A DNA stretch of 64,000 nt, from NCBI GenBank assembly GCA_964607445.1, contig CAZSKN010000001.1, forward strand, positions 124,001 through 188,000, written 5' to 3'. The position numbers and the translations under genes were made by a program. The DNA is from CALCKU01 sp964607445. Lineage in GTDB: Bacteria; Pseudomonadota; Alphaproteobacteria; Caulobacterales; Maricaulaceae. Every line of letters starts with the position of its first letter. Positions within the stretch are counted from its first letter, which is position 1. This document shows positions 24,358-33,365 of the stretch, in pieces. The notes below the pieces were generated by a model. It saw only the letters and a program-made list of their open reading frames with translations. It was not told the DNA's origin and searched no databases.

Positions 24358-25779
24358 ATGAGACGCAACAAAAATTTTAAATCCATTATGATAACGGCGC
24401 CAATATTAGCATCCTTGTGGACGCTCTCGCCTATCGCCAATGCAAAAACATGGGTTGAACCTGCCGCATCCAACCAACGCATTGCGACGAATGTCGTTAA
24501 AGACGATACGATCATCATGCGTACAGACAAGGCCTTCAAAGAAGTCCGTGTCGCCAATGCTAAAATTGCAGATGTCGTAGTACTGACAAATCGGTCTTTT
24601 CATGTATTAGGTAAAGATAGCGGTAAAACCAATGTGATGCTTTATGATACGCAAAACCGGCTTATCGACATTATCGATATTACAGTCGGGTTTGATCTTC
24701 AAGGTTTAAAACGCGCGCTTTATGACACCTTGCCAAATGAAACGATTGACGTGCGGCCCATGGCGGGCGGTATATATTTATCCGGCGATGTCAGCACCAA
24801 TGAAATTGCCGGACGCGCTGTTAAGATTGCTCAGGCCTATGCCCCAAAAAAAGTTACCAATGGTCTGGCTGTACGTGATTCACATCAAGTGCAACTGGAA
24901 GTCAGATTTGTCGAGGCCAGTCGGGATATCGTCAAAGAATTGGGCATTGGTGTTTTAACCCAGCGGGCCGGAGAATTTGCGTTTCAAAGTGGGGCCGGAT
25001 TAATTTCCGGGAGTGCGCCGGCTGCTGCGGCCAGTATATTAGGCGGGTTTGACGGCGCCTCATTAGACACAGAAATTGCGGCCTTAGAAGAAAAAGGTGT
25101 AATACGTACCTTGGCGGAACCCAATCTCGTCTCGATGTCAGGCGACACAGCCAGTTTTCTGGCGGGTGGTGAATTTCCTGTACCCGTACAAAGTGATGAA
25201 GGCCAAATTGCCATTCAATTCCGACAATTTGGTGTCGGTTTGTCCTTTACACCGACCGTTTTGGATGACGGTATCATCAACCTGAAAGTTGCGCCTGAGG
25301 TCAGTCAAATCGATACAACAAATGGTATTCGCATTGCGGGAGTCGAAGTACCCTCGCTAAGAGTACGGCGCGCCAATACAACAGTGGAATTACGCAATTC
25401 ACAAAGCTTCGCCATTGCCGGGCTTTTACAAAACACAACAACGGACAGTAAGTTACAAACCCCTTGGCTTGCGGATATTCCGGTCTTGGGCGCCCTATTC
25501 CGGTCCACGCGATATCAACGTGCTGAAACAGAACTAGTCATTATTGTTACGCCGCGACTCGTCCAGCCTGTGTCCGATATTCAGGCGTTAGCGACGCCGC
25601 TCGATTACCTTAGCACGCCTAGTGAGGCCGAGCTTTTTCTTGAAGGCCGTGTGGATGGCACCCTCCCGTCATCATCCAAGCCTATCGCCCAAACGCAATA
25701 CCCTGCCTCACACCAAACCCGGAAAGACCAGAGTCCCGAGATCGGCTTATCAGCCGAATATGGACATGTTCTGCAATAA
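24358..25779 (+). CDS. cpaC: Tad pilus outer-membrane secretin CpaC (RcpA)
   Basis: A 473-residue secretin that forms the outer-membrane channel for the Flp pilus. A signal peptide (about 1-30, ending at NAKT) precedes the N-terminal pilus-secretin domain (FKEVRVANAKIADVVVL, SFHVLGKDSGKTNVMLYD), a BON-like domain (about 110-170), and the C-terminal secretin domain with LAEPNLVSMSGDTASFLAGGEFPVPV and the IIVTPRLVQP end motif. It starts one base after the cpaB stop. The last 50 residues are a polar tail. Confidence 0.94.
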   Translation: MRRNKNFKSIMITAPILASLWTLSPIANAKTWVEPAASNQRIATNVVKDDTIIMRTDKAFKEVRVANAKIADVVVLTNRSFHVLGKDSGKTNVMLYDTQNRLIDIIDITVGFDLQGLKRALYDTLPNETIDVRPMAGGIYLSGDVSTNEIAGRAVKIAQAYAPKKVTNGLAVRDSHQVQLEVRFVEASRDIVKELGIGVLTQRAGEFAFQSGAGLISGSAPAAAASILGGFDGASLDTEIAALEEKGVIRTLAEPNLVSMSGDTASFLAGGEFPVPVQSDEGQIAIQFRQFGVGLSFTPTVLDDGIINLKVAPEVSQIDTTNGIRIAGVEVPSLRVRRANTTVELRNSQSFAIAGLLQNTTTDSKLQTPWLADIPVLGALFRSTRYQRAETELVIIVTPRLVQPVSDIQALATPLDYLSTPSEAELFLEGRVDGTLPSSSKPIAQTQYPASHQTRKDQSPEIGLSAEYGHVLQ

Positions 25780-25791
25780 TAGAGATAGATC

Positions 25792-26079
25792 ATGACACAT
25801 AAATCTACATATATATCACTTTTGTTTTTAACAGGGCTATCAGCCTGCGCAAGTTCACCTAATATTTCAGCTACGGCCTCAACACCCGCCCTGCAATCAC
25901 ATACAGCGACTTTTGGACAGGCGGTACAACACAATACGATAGCCCAACATGTGGCCCCGACAGACGCTCAAAAGGCCAATACCTATATTCCCGCCAATCG
26001 TGACCGCAGGGCTTTAGCAATAAAGCGCTATAAAGAGGACGACGTCGAAGAACTCCAAACAATCAGTACACTCAACTAA
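25792..26079 (+). CDS. Short CpaD-like pilus assembly lipoprotein
   Basis: A 95-residue predicted lipoprotein (lipobox LSAC, Cys at about 19) in the position occupied by cpaD in Caulobacter-type Tad operons, directly after the secretin gene. The C-terminal half, FGQAVQHNTIAQHVAPTD followed by NRDRRALAIKRYKEDDVEE, resembles the end of CpaD, where an AVxxNxAAQ segment and a final RRxxAxxRYR motif occur. CpaD is normally about twice this length, so most of the N-terminal domain is missing. It may be a reduced CpaD or an unrelated lipoprotein that has taken its place. Confidence 0.55.
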   Translation: MTHKSTYISLLFLTGLSACASSPNISATASTPALQSHTATFGQAVQHNTIAQHVAPTDAQKANTYIPANRDRRALAIKRYKEDDVEELQTISTLN

Positions 26080-26099
26080 CACGGAAAAGGAGCGTTGGG

Positions 26100-27596
26100 A
26101 TGAAACGCGAAACATGTCTATCCAATAATTTATTAAGACGCTTTAAAACCTCAACTGGCGGGGCATTTGCCATATGGGCAGCGACGGCCACTCCGGTTTT
26201 AGTCGGGGGTGCAGCCCTGTCTGTCGACGCTTCACGTCTTTATAATATGGATCAGGAACTCCAAAGCGCCTCCGACGCGTTAGCGCGTGCAGGCGCGGCA
26301 GAACTTGACCAAAGACCTGACTCATTATTTAGAGCGGCGCGCGCCGTACAAAACCTGGTCCGTAATGACCAAAAATTTGCCGATAGTGGCGCGTCTAATA
26401 TCAGTGTCGATCGCATTCAGTACTTAAAGTCTATTCCGGATCAGGATTTCCAAAACATCAACCCGGCCCAATTCACATCCAATCCGGCCGAAGCCCGCTA
26501 TCTACAAGTTAATATTGTTCCCAAAAACATTTCAACATTATTTCCTCCAAGTCTTGTAAGCAGCCTTACCCGCATCAAATTAAGTGCAAATTCTGTCGCG
26601 GGGTTTGAACAAAGCGTATGCGGAGTCGCGCCTGTATTTATCTGTAACCCTTATGAAGGCTCAGATACGACATTATACGAAGCTTTAGAAAATCCATGGC
26701 AAAGACGCCGGCAATTAAAGCTGATTACGCCGGGTGGAAGAAACAGCCAATACGGGCCCGGAAATTTTGGCTATCTAAATGCGTTTGGAGGCCGCGGGGG
26801 CGCGCGCGCAATACGGGACGCTATTGCCATAGATGTGTCGCCTGTCTGTATGTCAAAATCCCGTGGAGTTTCACTACGACCCGGAAATATTGCGTCTGTG
26901 CGCCACGCACTAAATACACGATTCGATATTTATGAGGGCCCGTTTAAAAACAAACGTACAGACCCGCGTTATGCGCCCGCAGTCAATGTCGTCAAAGGAT
27001 ATGTTAGCGGTAATGATGTATGTGAGTCTACACCCAGTCTTACCGCGCAGGCTCTACCACGGGACGCGTGCCATGAAACGCAAAGCTGTGTCGACAATAA
27101 TGGACGTTTTGGCGACGGGAATTGGGACTTTCTGGAATATATGAAAGTTAACCATAGTGGCTGGCGTTATATTCGTCTTGATGGCGTAAATTACTATATC
27201 GATTATCAGAACAACCGTTTCTACCCCAATGTCGCGCCCTCGCGCTATGCCATGTACAGATGGGAGATCGACAATAATTGTATACCCGGACCCACAACAT
27301 ATGGTCGCAATAGCGGCCCTGAAGAAGGCCACCCTCAATGCCATGCCACAGGTGCCTCTGACACTGTTGAAGACCGTAGAATTATTCATGCGGCCGTACT
27401 TAATTGCGGAGCCTTGGAAGACGCGGGGGAAACATTATCAGGCCGCACCGACGCTGTGCCAGTTGAAACCTTTGTAAAAGTTTTCCTCACAGAACCTATG
27501 GGCAAAGGACAAGATAATATATTATTTGGTGAATTGGTCGGCACTGTAGACGGGCAAGACAGTGTTACCCGCAACACAGTGGCATTGTCACGGTAA
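26100..27596 (+). CDS. tadG: TadG-like pilus assembly protein
   Basis: A 498-residue protein with the TadG N-terminal signature: a Gly-rich segment then one TM helix (about residues 20-42, GGAFAIWAATATPVLVGGAALSVDASRLY) and a helical QSASDALARAGAAELD segment. The remaining 440 residues are periplasmic, contain many Cys (for example SVCGVAPVFICNP, NDVCES, DACHETQSC, NNNCIPG, HPQCHATG) that probably form disulfides, and lack a clear von Willebrand MIDAS motif (DxSxS). It overlaps the next gene by one base (TAATG). Confidence 0.8.
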   Translation: MKRETCLSNNLLRRFKTSTGGAFAIWAATATPVLVGGAALSVDASRLYNMDQELQSASDALARAGAAELDQRPDSLFRAARAVQNLVRNDQKFADSGASNISVDRIQYLKSIPDQDFQNINPAQFTSNPAEARYLQVNIVPKNISTLFPPSLVSSLTRIKLSANSVAGFEQSVCGVAPVFICNPYEGSDTTLYEALENPWQRRRQLKLITPGGRNSQYGPGNFGYLNAFGGRGGARAIRDAIAIDVSPVCMSKSRGVSLRPGNIASVRHALNTRFDIYEGPFKNKRTDPRYAPAVNVVKGYVSGNDVCESTPSLTAQALPRDACHETQSCVDNNGRFGDGNWDFLEYMKVNHSGWRYIRLDGVNYYIDYQNNRFYPNVAPSRYAMYRWEIDNNCIPGPTTYGRNSGPEEGHPQCHATGASDTVEDRRIIHAAVLNCGALEDAGETLSGRTDAVPVETFVKVFLTEPMGKGQDNILFGELVGTVDGQDSVTRNTVALSR

Positions 27597-28072
27597 TGCC
27601 AAATATCCGAACATATCTATCTTGTACGCAGGGCGTGGCGGCGATCGAGGCCGCCTTGATATTACCTATGTTATTGCTGGCTGGTTTTGGAACATTAGAC
27701 GCCTCTTACCTGATTTTGCAACATCATAAGATGGAAACCAACCTCGCTACCGCCGGAAGTTACCTGTCTAAAAGTTCGGATCCACAAAGCCTGGAACTAC
27801 AAGCCAAACGTCTCGCAGCCACAGGCCAAATACGCGCCGGGGGCCGCCCGACAATCACAAATTGGTCCCATGATGATATTTCAATATCGTATAAAAACTT
27901 TACAAATCACCAATTTCGCGGACGCAGGCTTTACCGGGGTGGCGCTGTCGTCAAAGTCGTTAACATATCATCTTCTGTACCCTATCAGGGTTTGGGTCTG
28001 TTAAATGCATTGAGTGGTGGAACGATAACATTGTCAGGCGCTTATGAAGAGCGCCTCGTGAGCGCGTTATAA
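27596..28072 (+). CDS. tadE: TadE-family pseudopilin
   Basis: A 158-residue TadE-like protein: the pattern GVAAIEAALILPMLLLAGFGTLDA at about residues 12-35 contains the Glu and hydrophobic helix typical of TadE pseudopilins, which are processed by the TadV/CpaA peptidase before assembly. The C-terminal domain is a small beta-rich region. It starts within the stop of tadG (TAATG) and is followed after one base by a second TadE-like gene. Confidence 0.85.
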   Translation: MPNIRTYLSCTQGVAAIEAALILPMLLLAGFGTLDASYLILQHHKMETNLATAGSYLSKSSDPQSLELQAKRLAATGQIRAGGRPTITNWSHDDISISYKNFTNHQFRGRRLYRGGAVVKVVNISSSVPYQGLGLLNALSGGTITLSGAYEERLVSAL

Positions 28073-28073
28073 A

Positions 28074-28685
28074 ATGCGCTATTTAATCTCAAAATTATAC
28101 CGGGAAACAAACGGCGCTGTGTCAATTGAAACCGCTTTTTTGACTATGGTTATGATCGCGGTTACAGGGGCGGCCATAGAAACAGGTTTGGCGTTTTGGC
28201 AATGGAATAGCGCCCAGCAGGCCGCCCGGATTGGCGGACGCATAGCGGCAACCTCTGTACCTGTATCGCGCCGGCTAAACAATTTCACTGGTTTAAGTAG
28301 CAGCGTCCAAGCCGGTGATCCTATGCCCGATTATTTTTTTGCCTGTAACGGCGCGTCACGCAGCTGTAACCGGGGCGGATTTAATCGTCAGGCCATGCGC
28401 GCGATTCTTTATGGTCGTGATAATGACCGCATCTGCGGCGCCACAGAAAAGGCGCGACAAGGCATGTGCGATGTCTTTGACCGGATAGAAGAAGAAAATA
28501 TTATCATCTCTTATGAAAACTCCGGCTTGGGTCGCGCTGGCAATCCGGCTGATCCAGCTCCGCTCATCACGGTCACGCTGACAGGTTTGGAATTTGATTT
28601 TACATTTCTCGACATTTTTGCCCCCAATAAATTCAAACAAATGCCAGATGTCATGGTCAGCCTTATGGCCGAAGATTTACAATAG
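28074..28685 (+). CDS. TadE/TadF-like pseudopilin
   Basis: A 203-residue protein with the TadE/TadF N-terminal pattern GAVSIETAFLTMVMIAVTGAAIE at about residues 14-36 and a following amphipathic FWQWNSAQQAARIGGRIAA helix. The periplasmic part has four Cys (YFFACNGASRSCN, ICGATEKARQGMC) likely to form disulfides. Two pseudopilins plus TadG are usual in Tad systems. It starts one base after the previous stop and is followed by cpaE. Confidence 0.8.
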   Translation: MRYLISKLYRETNGAVSIETAFLTMVMIAVTGAAIETGLAFWQWNSAQQAARIGGRIAATSVPVSRRLNNFTGLSSSVQAGDPMPDYFFACNGASRSCNRGGFNRQAMRAILYGRDNDRICGATEKARQGMCDVFDRIEEENIIISYENSGLGRAGNPADPAPLITVTLTGLEFDFTFLDIFAPNKFKQMPDVMVSLMAEDLQ

Positions 28686-28694
28686 GGAATGCAT

Positions 28695-29756
28695 ATGACA
28701 ACCCATTCATCCCACCAGAATACGTCTTTGACACAAGAAAATTACGACGATTTGATCATTCCTGTTCCGCCAATATCAGACGCTGTGGCAAAGATTTCAC
28801 CCCAGCTCCAAACCCCTGACCCGAACCGGGCTATGCCGACACCCGCGCCCGTAAGGGCATCGGCGGAGCCTTCACACCCGACAGAGTCAAATATGTCCCC
28901 TCAAACAGGAACACCCCCACCAAAAGATGAAAGTATATGCTGGGCCTTTACATCGGTCGGCGGCGGGGCGGGGACGACAACCCTGTGTATCCAGTCTGCC
29001 ATTGAATTGAACCGTATGTTACAATCCAAAACCGGGCCTGTTAATGGACAAACCGAACCTCAAATTTGTCTGATTGATCTGGATTTCGAAAACGGCACAT
29101 GTGCGCAATATCTCGACCTCACACCCGAATTGCAAATATCTGACTTACAAGCCCCGCCGGAACGCATTGACCGTGCGTTAACACAAGCCTTCGTCAGCAC
29201 ACATGACAGTGGCATCGCCGTATTGGCAACGCCCAATACTCTGGCAGGAAACGATAAAGTCAATCCGGCAACCGTCTTGGCATTGCTTGATAAGGCCTGC
29301 GAGATATACCCCTATGTGATTTTGGATATCCCGCAGATATGGCGACCATGGACACATGCCGCAATCGGCGGGGCCGACAAATTGGGGCTATTGATTGAGC
29401 TGACCATTCCCGCTCTACATCAAGCCCGCGCACGGATCGCGCAAATTGAAGACGCCGTGTCCTTAAGAGCCACACCAGAGGTCATCCTCACAAAATATGA
29501 ACGCCGCTCTTTTCGTAATACTTTGCGTTTAAAAGATGCGAATTTAGCGCTAAAACGCGAGATATCCCTGACCATTTGTGTCGATAATGAAAGCGTCAAA
29601 GAGGCGCTTAATTGTGGTGAAGCCGTAAGTTCTGTTCGGCCCGAAGCGCGGTATGTCAAAGACGTTCGTAAGCTTGTCGCGACATGGACACAGACAGATA
29701 CGGCTTCCAATGTTAAATTTCTAAAACCCTCCCGCAAACGGGCGGCGACAGTGTAA
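28695..29756 (+). CDS. cpaE: Tad pilus localisation ATPase-like protein CpaE (TadZ)
   Basis: A 353-residue ParA/MinD-like protein thought to place the Tad machinery at the cell pole. A disordered N-terminal 75 residues rich in Pro/Thr replaces the usual receiver-like domain. The nucleotide-binding loop is SVGGGAGTTTL, with neither lysine of the canonical KGGxGKT motif; atypical loops are known in TadZ proteins. ICLIDLDFENGTCAQYLDL and ILDIPQIWRPWT are the switch-region equivalents. I choose ATG 28695, which has AGGG 7 bases upstream, over ATG 28689, which would be only 1 base from that RBS. Confidence 0.88.
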   Translation: MTTHSSHQNTSLTQENYDDLIIPVPPISDAVAKISPQLQTPDPNRAMPTPAPVRASAEPSHPTESNMSPQTGTPPPKDESICWAFTSVGGGAGTTTLCIQSAIELNRMLQSKTGPVNGQTEPQICLIDLDFENGTCAQYLDLTPELQISDLQAPPERIDRALTQAFVSTHDSGIAVLATPNTLAGNDKVNPATVLALLDKACEIYPYVILDIPQIWRPWTHAAIGGADKLGLLIELTIPALHQARARIAQIEDAVSLRATPEVILTKYERRSFRNTLRLKDANLALKREISLTICVDNESVKEALNCGEAVSSVRPEARYVKDVRKLVATWTQTDTASNVKFLKPSRKRAATV

Positions 29757-29813
29757 GAGTTTTTTAAACTTACTTCATAACGGCCCTTTAGCTCATTCGG
29801 GTTAAGCTAGGCT

Positions 29814-31478
29814 ATGGGACGGTTTTCAAATATTATAAAGCAGGCTTATTCAGACACTCCCGATGTCGAAACTGCGACGCGCTCTGCGGCGAAGTCTACG
29901 ACCAAAGTTGACCCGTCGCTATATACAACCGGCGTAGAAAACCCAGCGCATTCGGTTCCTAAAATAGCGAGGTCAAAACCGGCTCATGCTGCAAAATCAC
30001 CTCTGGACGACGCCCGAGCCCATAGTGCAACGAAAAGTCAGTCTACAGGCCAACCTCGGGACCTTATCCAAGCGGTCACCCCGACGCAGAGTTCAGACCC
30101 GCAAAACGCCATACCCAAGCCACAAACCACAAACACGGCAGATGACTGGCTAGCGACAAAAGTTCGTATTCACAGCCGCCTTATTGACGAAGTCGATTTG
30201 GCTAGTTTGGACGGCATGGATACGCCGACGCTTAAGGCCAAAGTTACTGAAATAGTCAAAGACATTGTCTCCAAGGAGAAGATGAAATTAAATCAGCGCG
30301 AGATCAAAGATCTAGCGTCGGGAATTTTCGACGAGATGACAGGCTTAGGCCCGTTGGAGCCTTTATTACAAGACGAAACCATCAGTGATATTTTAATCAA
30401 CACACATAAACAGGTTTATGTTGAACGCGGCGGCGAGCTGGAATTATCCCCGGTGCAATTTGCCAGTGAAGATCATTTACTCAGAATTATTAACCGTATT
30501 GTTGCAACGGTCGGACGCCGGATTGATGAAAGCCAACCCATGACCGATGCTCGTCTTTTGGACGGGTCCCGCGTCAATGCCGCTATTGCCCCGATTGCGG
30601 TTGACGGCCCCCTTGTCTCTATTCGTAAGTTTTCAAAAAAACCCCTAACGCTTGATAAATTGGTCGAATTTGGGGCCATACCCGACAATGTCGCTCAGTT
30701 TTTATGGGCCGCCTGCAAAGCCCGTGTAACAATTTTAATTTCAGGTGGAACCGGCTCGGGTAAAACCACATTATTAAATGCGCTTTCGCAATCCATCTCT
30801 GAAAAAGAGCGCCTCATCACCATAGAAGATGCCGCAGAGCTACAATTACAACAACCCCATGTCGCCCGGATGGAAACCCGACCGCCCAATATGGAAGGAA
30901 AAGGTGAAATCCGTCAACGCGAACTCGTAAAAAATGCCCTGCGGATGCGACCTGACCGCGTCATATTAGGCGAGGTTCGCGGCGAAGAAGCCTTCGACAT
31001 GCTTCAAGCCATGAACACAGGTCATGAAGGGTCTATGGCAACACTGCATGCCAATACACCGCGCGATGCGATTACACGTCTGGAACAAATGGTCGCTATG
31101 GGCGATATGAAAATAACCCCGGAAGCCGTCGCCGGGCAAATCGCCTCAGCAGTCGGAATTATTGTGCAGGCTACACGTCTGTCGGACGGGCAAAGAAAAA
31201 TTACCTCGATCGCTGAAATCACCGGCATGGAGGGCGCTATCATTCAAATGCAAGAACTGTTCAATTATACCCGCACAGGCACCGGGCCTGAACATAAGGT
31301 GATTGGTGAGTTTCGTGCGACAGGTATAAGACCTCAATGCCTTGACGAAATTATTACGCGAAATATTCCACTCCCCGATGATTTGTTCCAACCCAAAACC
31401 ATGCCCGTTGGGCGGCAGTCAAATTATACAATTGCGCAGCGTATTTCAGGCGCCGCCAACGGCGGTAAGTCTGAATAA
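29814..31478 (+). CDS. cpaF: Tad pilus assembly ATPase CpaF (TadA)
   Basis: A 554-residue type II/IV secretion ATPase that powers Flp pilus assembly. The first 100 residues are a disordered Ala/Ser/Lys/Pro-rich extension. The core has the N-terminal LSGIFDEMTGLGPLEPLLQD-like segment, Walker A GGTGSGKTT at 311-319, the Asp box TIEDAAELQL, Walker B RPDRVILGEVRGEEAF, and the His box GHEGSMATLHANTPRDA. It is preceded by a 57-base gap with no terminator, so it belongs to the same operon. The stop overlaps tadB by one base. Confidence 0.96.
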   Translation: MGRFSNIIKQAYSDTPDVETATRSAAKSTTKVDPSLYTTGVENPAHSVPKIARSKPAHAAKSPLDDARAHSATKSQSTGQPRDLIQAVTPTQSSDPQNAIPKPQTTNTADDWLATKVRIHSRLIDEVDLASLDGMDTPTLKAKVTEIVKDIVSKEKMKLNQREIKDLASGIFDEMTGLGPLEPLLQDETISDILINTHKQVYVERGGELELSPVQFASEDHLLRIINRIVATVGRRIDESQPMTDARLLDGSRVNAAIAPIAVDGPLVSIRKFSKKPLTLDKLVEFGAIPDNVAQFLWAACKARVTILISGGTGSGKTTLLNALSQSISEKERLITIEDAAELQLQQPHVARMETRPPNMEGKGEIRQRELVKNALRMRPDRVILGEVRGEEAFDMLQAMNTGHEGSMATLHANTPRDAITRLEQMVAMGDMKITPEAVAGQIASAVGIIVQATRLSDGQRKITSIAEITGMEGAIIQMQELFNYTRTGTGPEHKVIGEFRATGIRPQCLDEIITRNIPLPDDLFQPKTMPVGRQSNYTIAQRISGAANGGKSE

Positions 31479-32434
31479 TGTTGGGGACGCAAACACTTAT
31501 CTATAGCCTCGTTTTTGCATGTGCCTTTTTGACCTTGCAAACCTTGATAGGCGCCGGAAGACAGGCAAGCGTTAAAGTCCGTCTCGCAAATGACCGGCTC
31601 CGGCGTATGGATACAAATGATCCGCAAATTCAGATTTTAAAACAGATCTTAAAATCGCGCGGATTAAATCATAAAGGGCAATTAAATACAGTTTTTGTCT
31701 GGATGAACGCATTAGTATTACACTCTGGTCTTAAAATCGGTACGCAGGGTGTTTATCTAGGCATTATCGGGTTTTCATTCTGTTTTGCCTTAACAGCCTT
31801 GCTCGTAAAACAAACACTCATATGGACCGCTATTGGCGGTATTGCCGGATTGATATTCCCTATTATAGCCCTCAAATTCCTTGTGAAAAGACGTCGGCAA
31901 AAAGCCCTTTCGCAACTCCCGGAAGCTTTAGACGTGATTGTACGTTCACTCAGTGCGGGTCATCCTGTTCCGGTGGCTATGGCGTTAGTCGCGCGCGAAA
32001 TGCCGGATCCTATCGGGTCTGAATTTGGAATTGCCAGCGACGAAGTTTCCTTTGGTGCCAATCTCGGGGTGTCAGTCCAAAGACTGGCAGATCGAGTTGG
32101 ACATGAGGATTTTGAACTCTTTTCAGCCATGATCCGTCTACAAGAACGCACGGGCGGTAATCTTGGTGAATTATTGAAAGCCAGCGCAAAAACCATTCGA
32201 GACCGCCAACGCATGCGTTTGAAAATCAAAGCCGCTTCGGCAGAAGGACGGATGTCGGCCATGATATTAAACGCCGCCCCATTGGGTTTATTCATGTTTC
32301 TAAAAACCTTTGCCCCCAGTTTCTATGGTGATCTTGGTGACAATCCGACTGTTAAATATGCCCTATGGGGAGTTTTGATCTGGATGGTTATTGGAAATTT
32401 GGTCATGCGACGCATGATTAACTTCCGGATTTAA
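31478..32434 (+). CDS. tadB: Tad pilus inner-membrane platform protein TadB
   Basis: A 318-residue T2SSF-domain membrane protein. Hydrophobic segments at about 5-22, 85-110, 115-135 and near 270-315 surround the cytoplasmic GspF-type helical domain, which shows LPEALDVIVRSLSAGHPVPVAMALVAREMPDPIG and RTGGNLGELLKASAKTIRDRQRM. With TadC it forms the membrane platform acted on by CpaF. It begins inside the cpaF stop (TAATG) and ends one base before tadC. Confidence 0.94.
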   Translation: MLGTQTLIYSLVFACAFLTLQTLIGAGRQASVKVRLANDRLRRMDTNDPQIQILKQILKSRGLNHKGQLNTVFVWMNALVLHSGLKIGTQGVYLGIIGFSFCFALTALLVKQTLIWTAIGGIAGLIFPIIALKFLVKRRRQKALSQLPEALDVIVRSLSAGHPVPVAMALVAREMPDPIGSEFGIASDEVSFGANLGVSVQRLADRVGHEDFELFSAMIRLQERTGGNLGELLKASAKTIRDRQRMRLKIKAASAEGRMSAMILNAAPLGLFMFLKTFAPSFYGDLGDNPTVKYALWGVLIWMVIGNLVMRRMINFRI

Positions 32435-32435
32435 G

Positions 32436-33365
32436 ATGATGTCTATGTCTTATCAAAATATCCTCACAATTACGGTAGCCGTTATTTTCTTTGGTATTTC
32501 TATCGGGCTGGTCTTTTGGGCTATTCAGTCAACCTTACGCGAAAACAAGCAGATTGAAAGACGGTTAGCAGGCGGAGGCGATTTCGGTGTCGCGGAAGCA
32601 CAGGTCCGTCCGGGAATTTTGGAAACCCTTGGAAACCACCTGACCTTACCCAATGCCGAAGAAATTACACGAATTCGTTTTCAACTTGCACAAGCCGGAT
32701 ATTATGATCCTTCCGCGGTGAAAATATTTTTTTCCGTGCGGGTCTTGTCTCTATTGGGGCCGCAATTTTTCATTCTTATATTTTGGGGTAAATTGTCTTC
32801 GACACTCTCAATGGCAATGCTCGTAAGTCTAGGTGGCGGCTTGACATTATTAGGGTTGCTAGGCCCAACATTCTTTATCCGTCGGAAAAAAGGGAAACGA
32901 ACCTTACAATCCAAGAACGGGTTTCCAGATATGATGGACCTTATGGTCGCGTGTATTGAAGCTGGGCTAGGGCTTGATGCGACACTCATCCGAGTCAGTC
33001 ATGAATTGGGGGGGCGCTATCCAGCTCTAAAAGTCAATCTGGATCTGATGAACCTTGAACTGCGCGCTGGACGTAATCGACACGAAGCCATGATGAATTT
33101 TGCCCAACGCATAAATCTTGAGGAGGCCAAAGCCTTGGCGGTTATGCTACGTCAATCTGAAGAAATGGGTTCAAGCCTTGGGGTGGCACTGCGCACATTT
33201 TCTGAAGATATGCGAACAAAACGCATGCTAATGGCCGAAGAAAAAGCCATGGCGCTCTCGGCTAAACTCACCGTGCCATTGATTGTTTTCATCTTTCCAA
33301 CCCTTATGGTGATGTTGCTACTGCCGGCAGGCATTAGAATAGCTGGAGCCTTTTCCGTCTCATGA
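32436..33365 (+). CDS. tadC: Tad pilus inner-membrane platform protein TadC
   Basis: A 309-residue T2SSF-domain protein, partner of TadB. Membrane segments lie at about 8-28, 90-110, 120-145 and 275-300. The conserved helical domain carries FPDMMDLMVACIEAGLGLDATLIRVSHEL and RQSEEMGSSLGVALRTFSEDMRTKRM. Length and order after tadB are typical. Its stop overlaps the start of tadD by four bases (ATGA). Confidence 0.94.
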   Translation: MMSMSYQNILTITVAVIFFGISIGLVFWAIQSTLRENKQIERRLAGGGDFGVAEAQVRPGILETLGNHLTLPNAEEITRIRFQLAQAGYYDPSAVKIFFSVRVLSLLGPQFFILIFWGKLSSTLSMAMLVSLGGGLTLLGLLGPTFFIRRKKGKRTLQSKNGFPDMMDLMVACIEAGLGLDATLIRVSHELGGRYPALKVNLDLMNLELRAGRNRHEAMMNFAQRINLEEAKALAVMLRQSEEMGSSLGVALRTFSEDMRTKRMLMAEEKAMALSAKLTVPLIVFIFPTLMVMLLLPAGIRIAGAFSVS

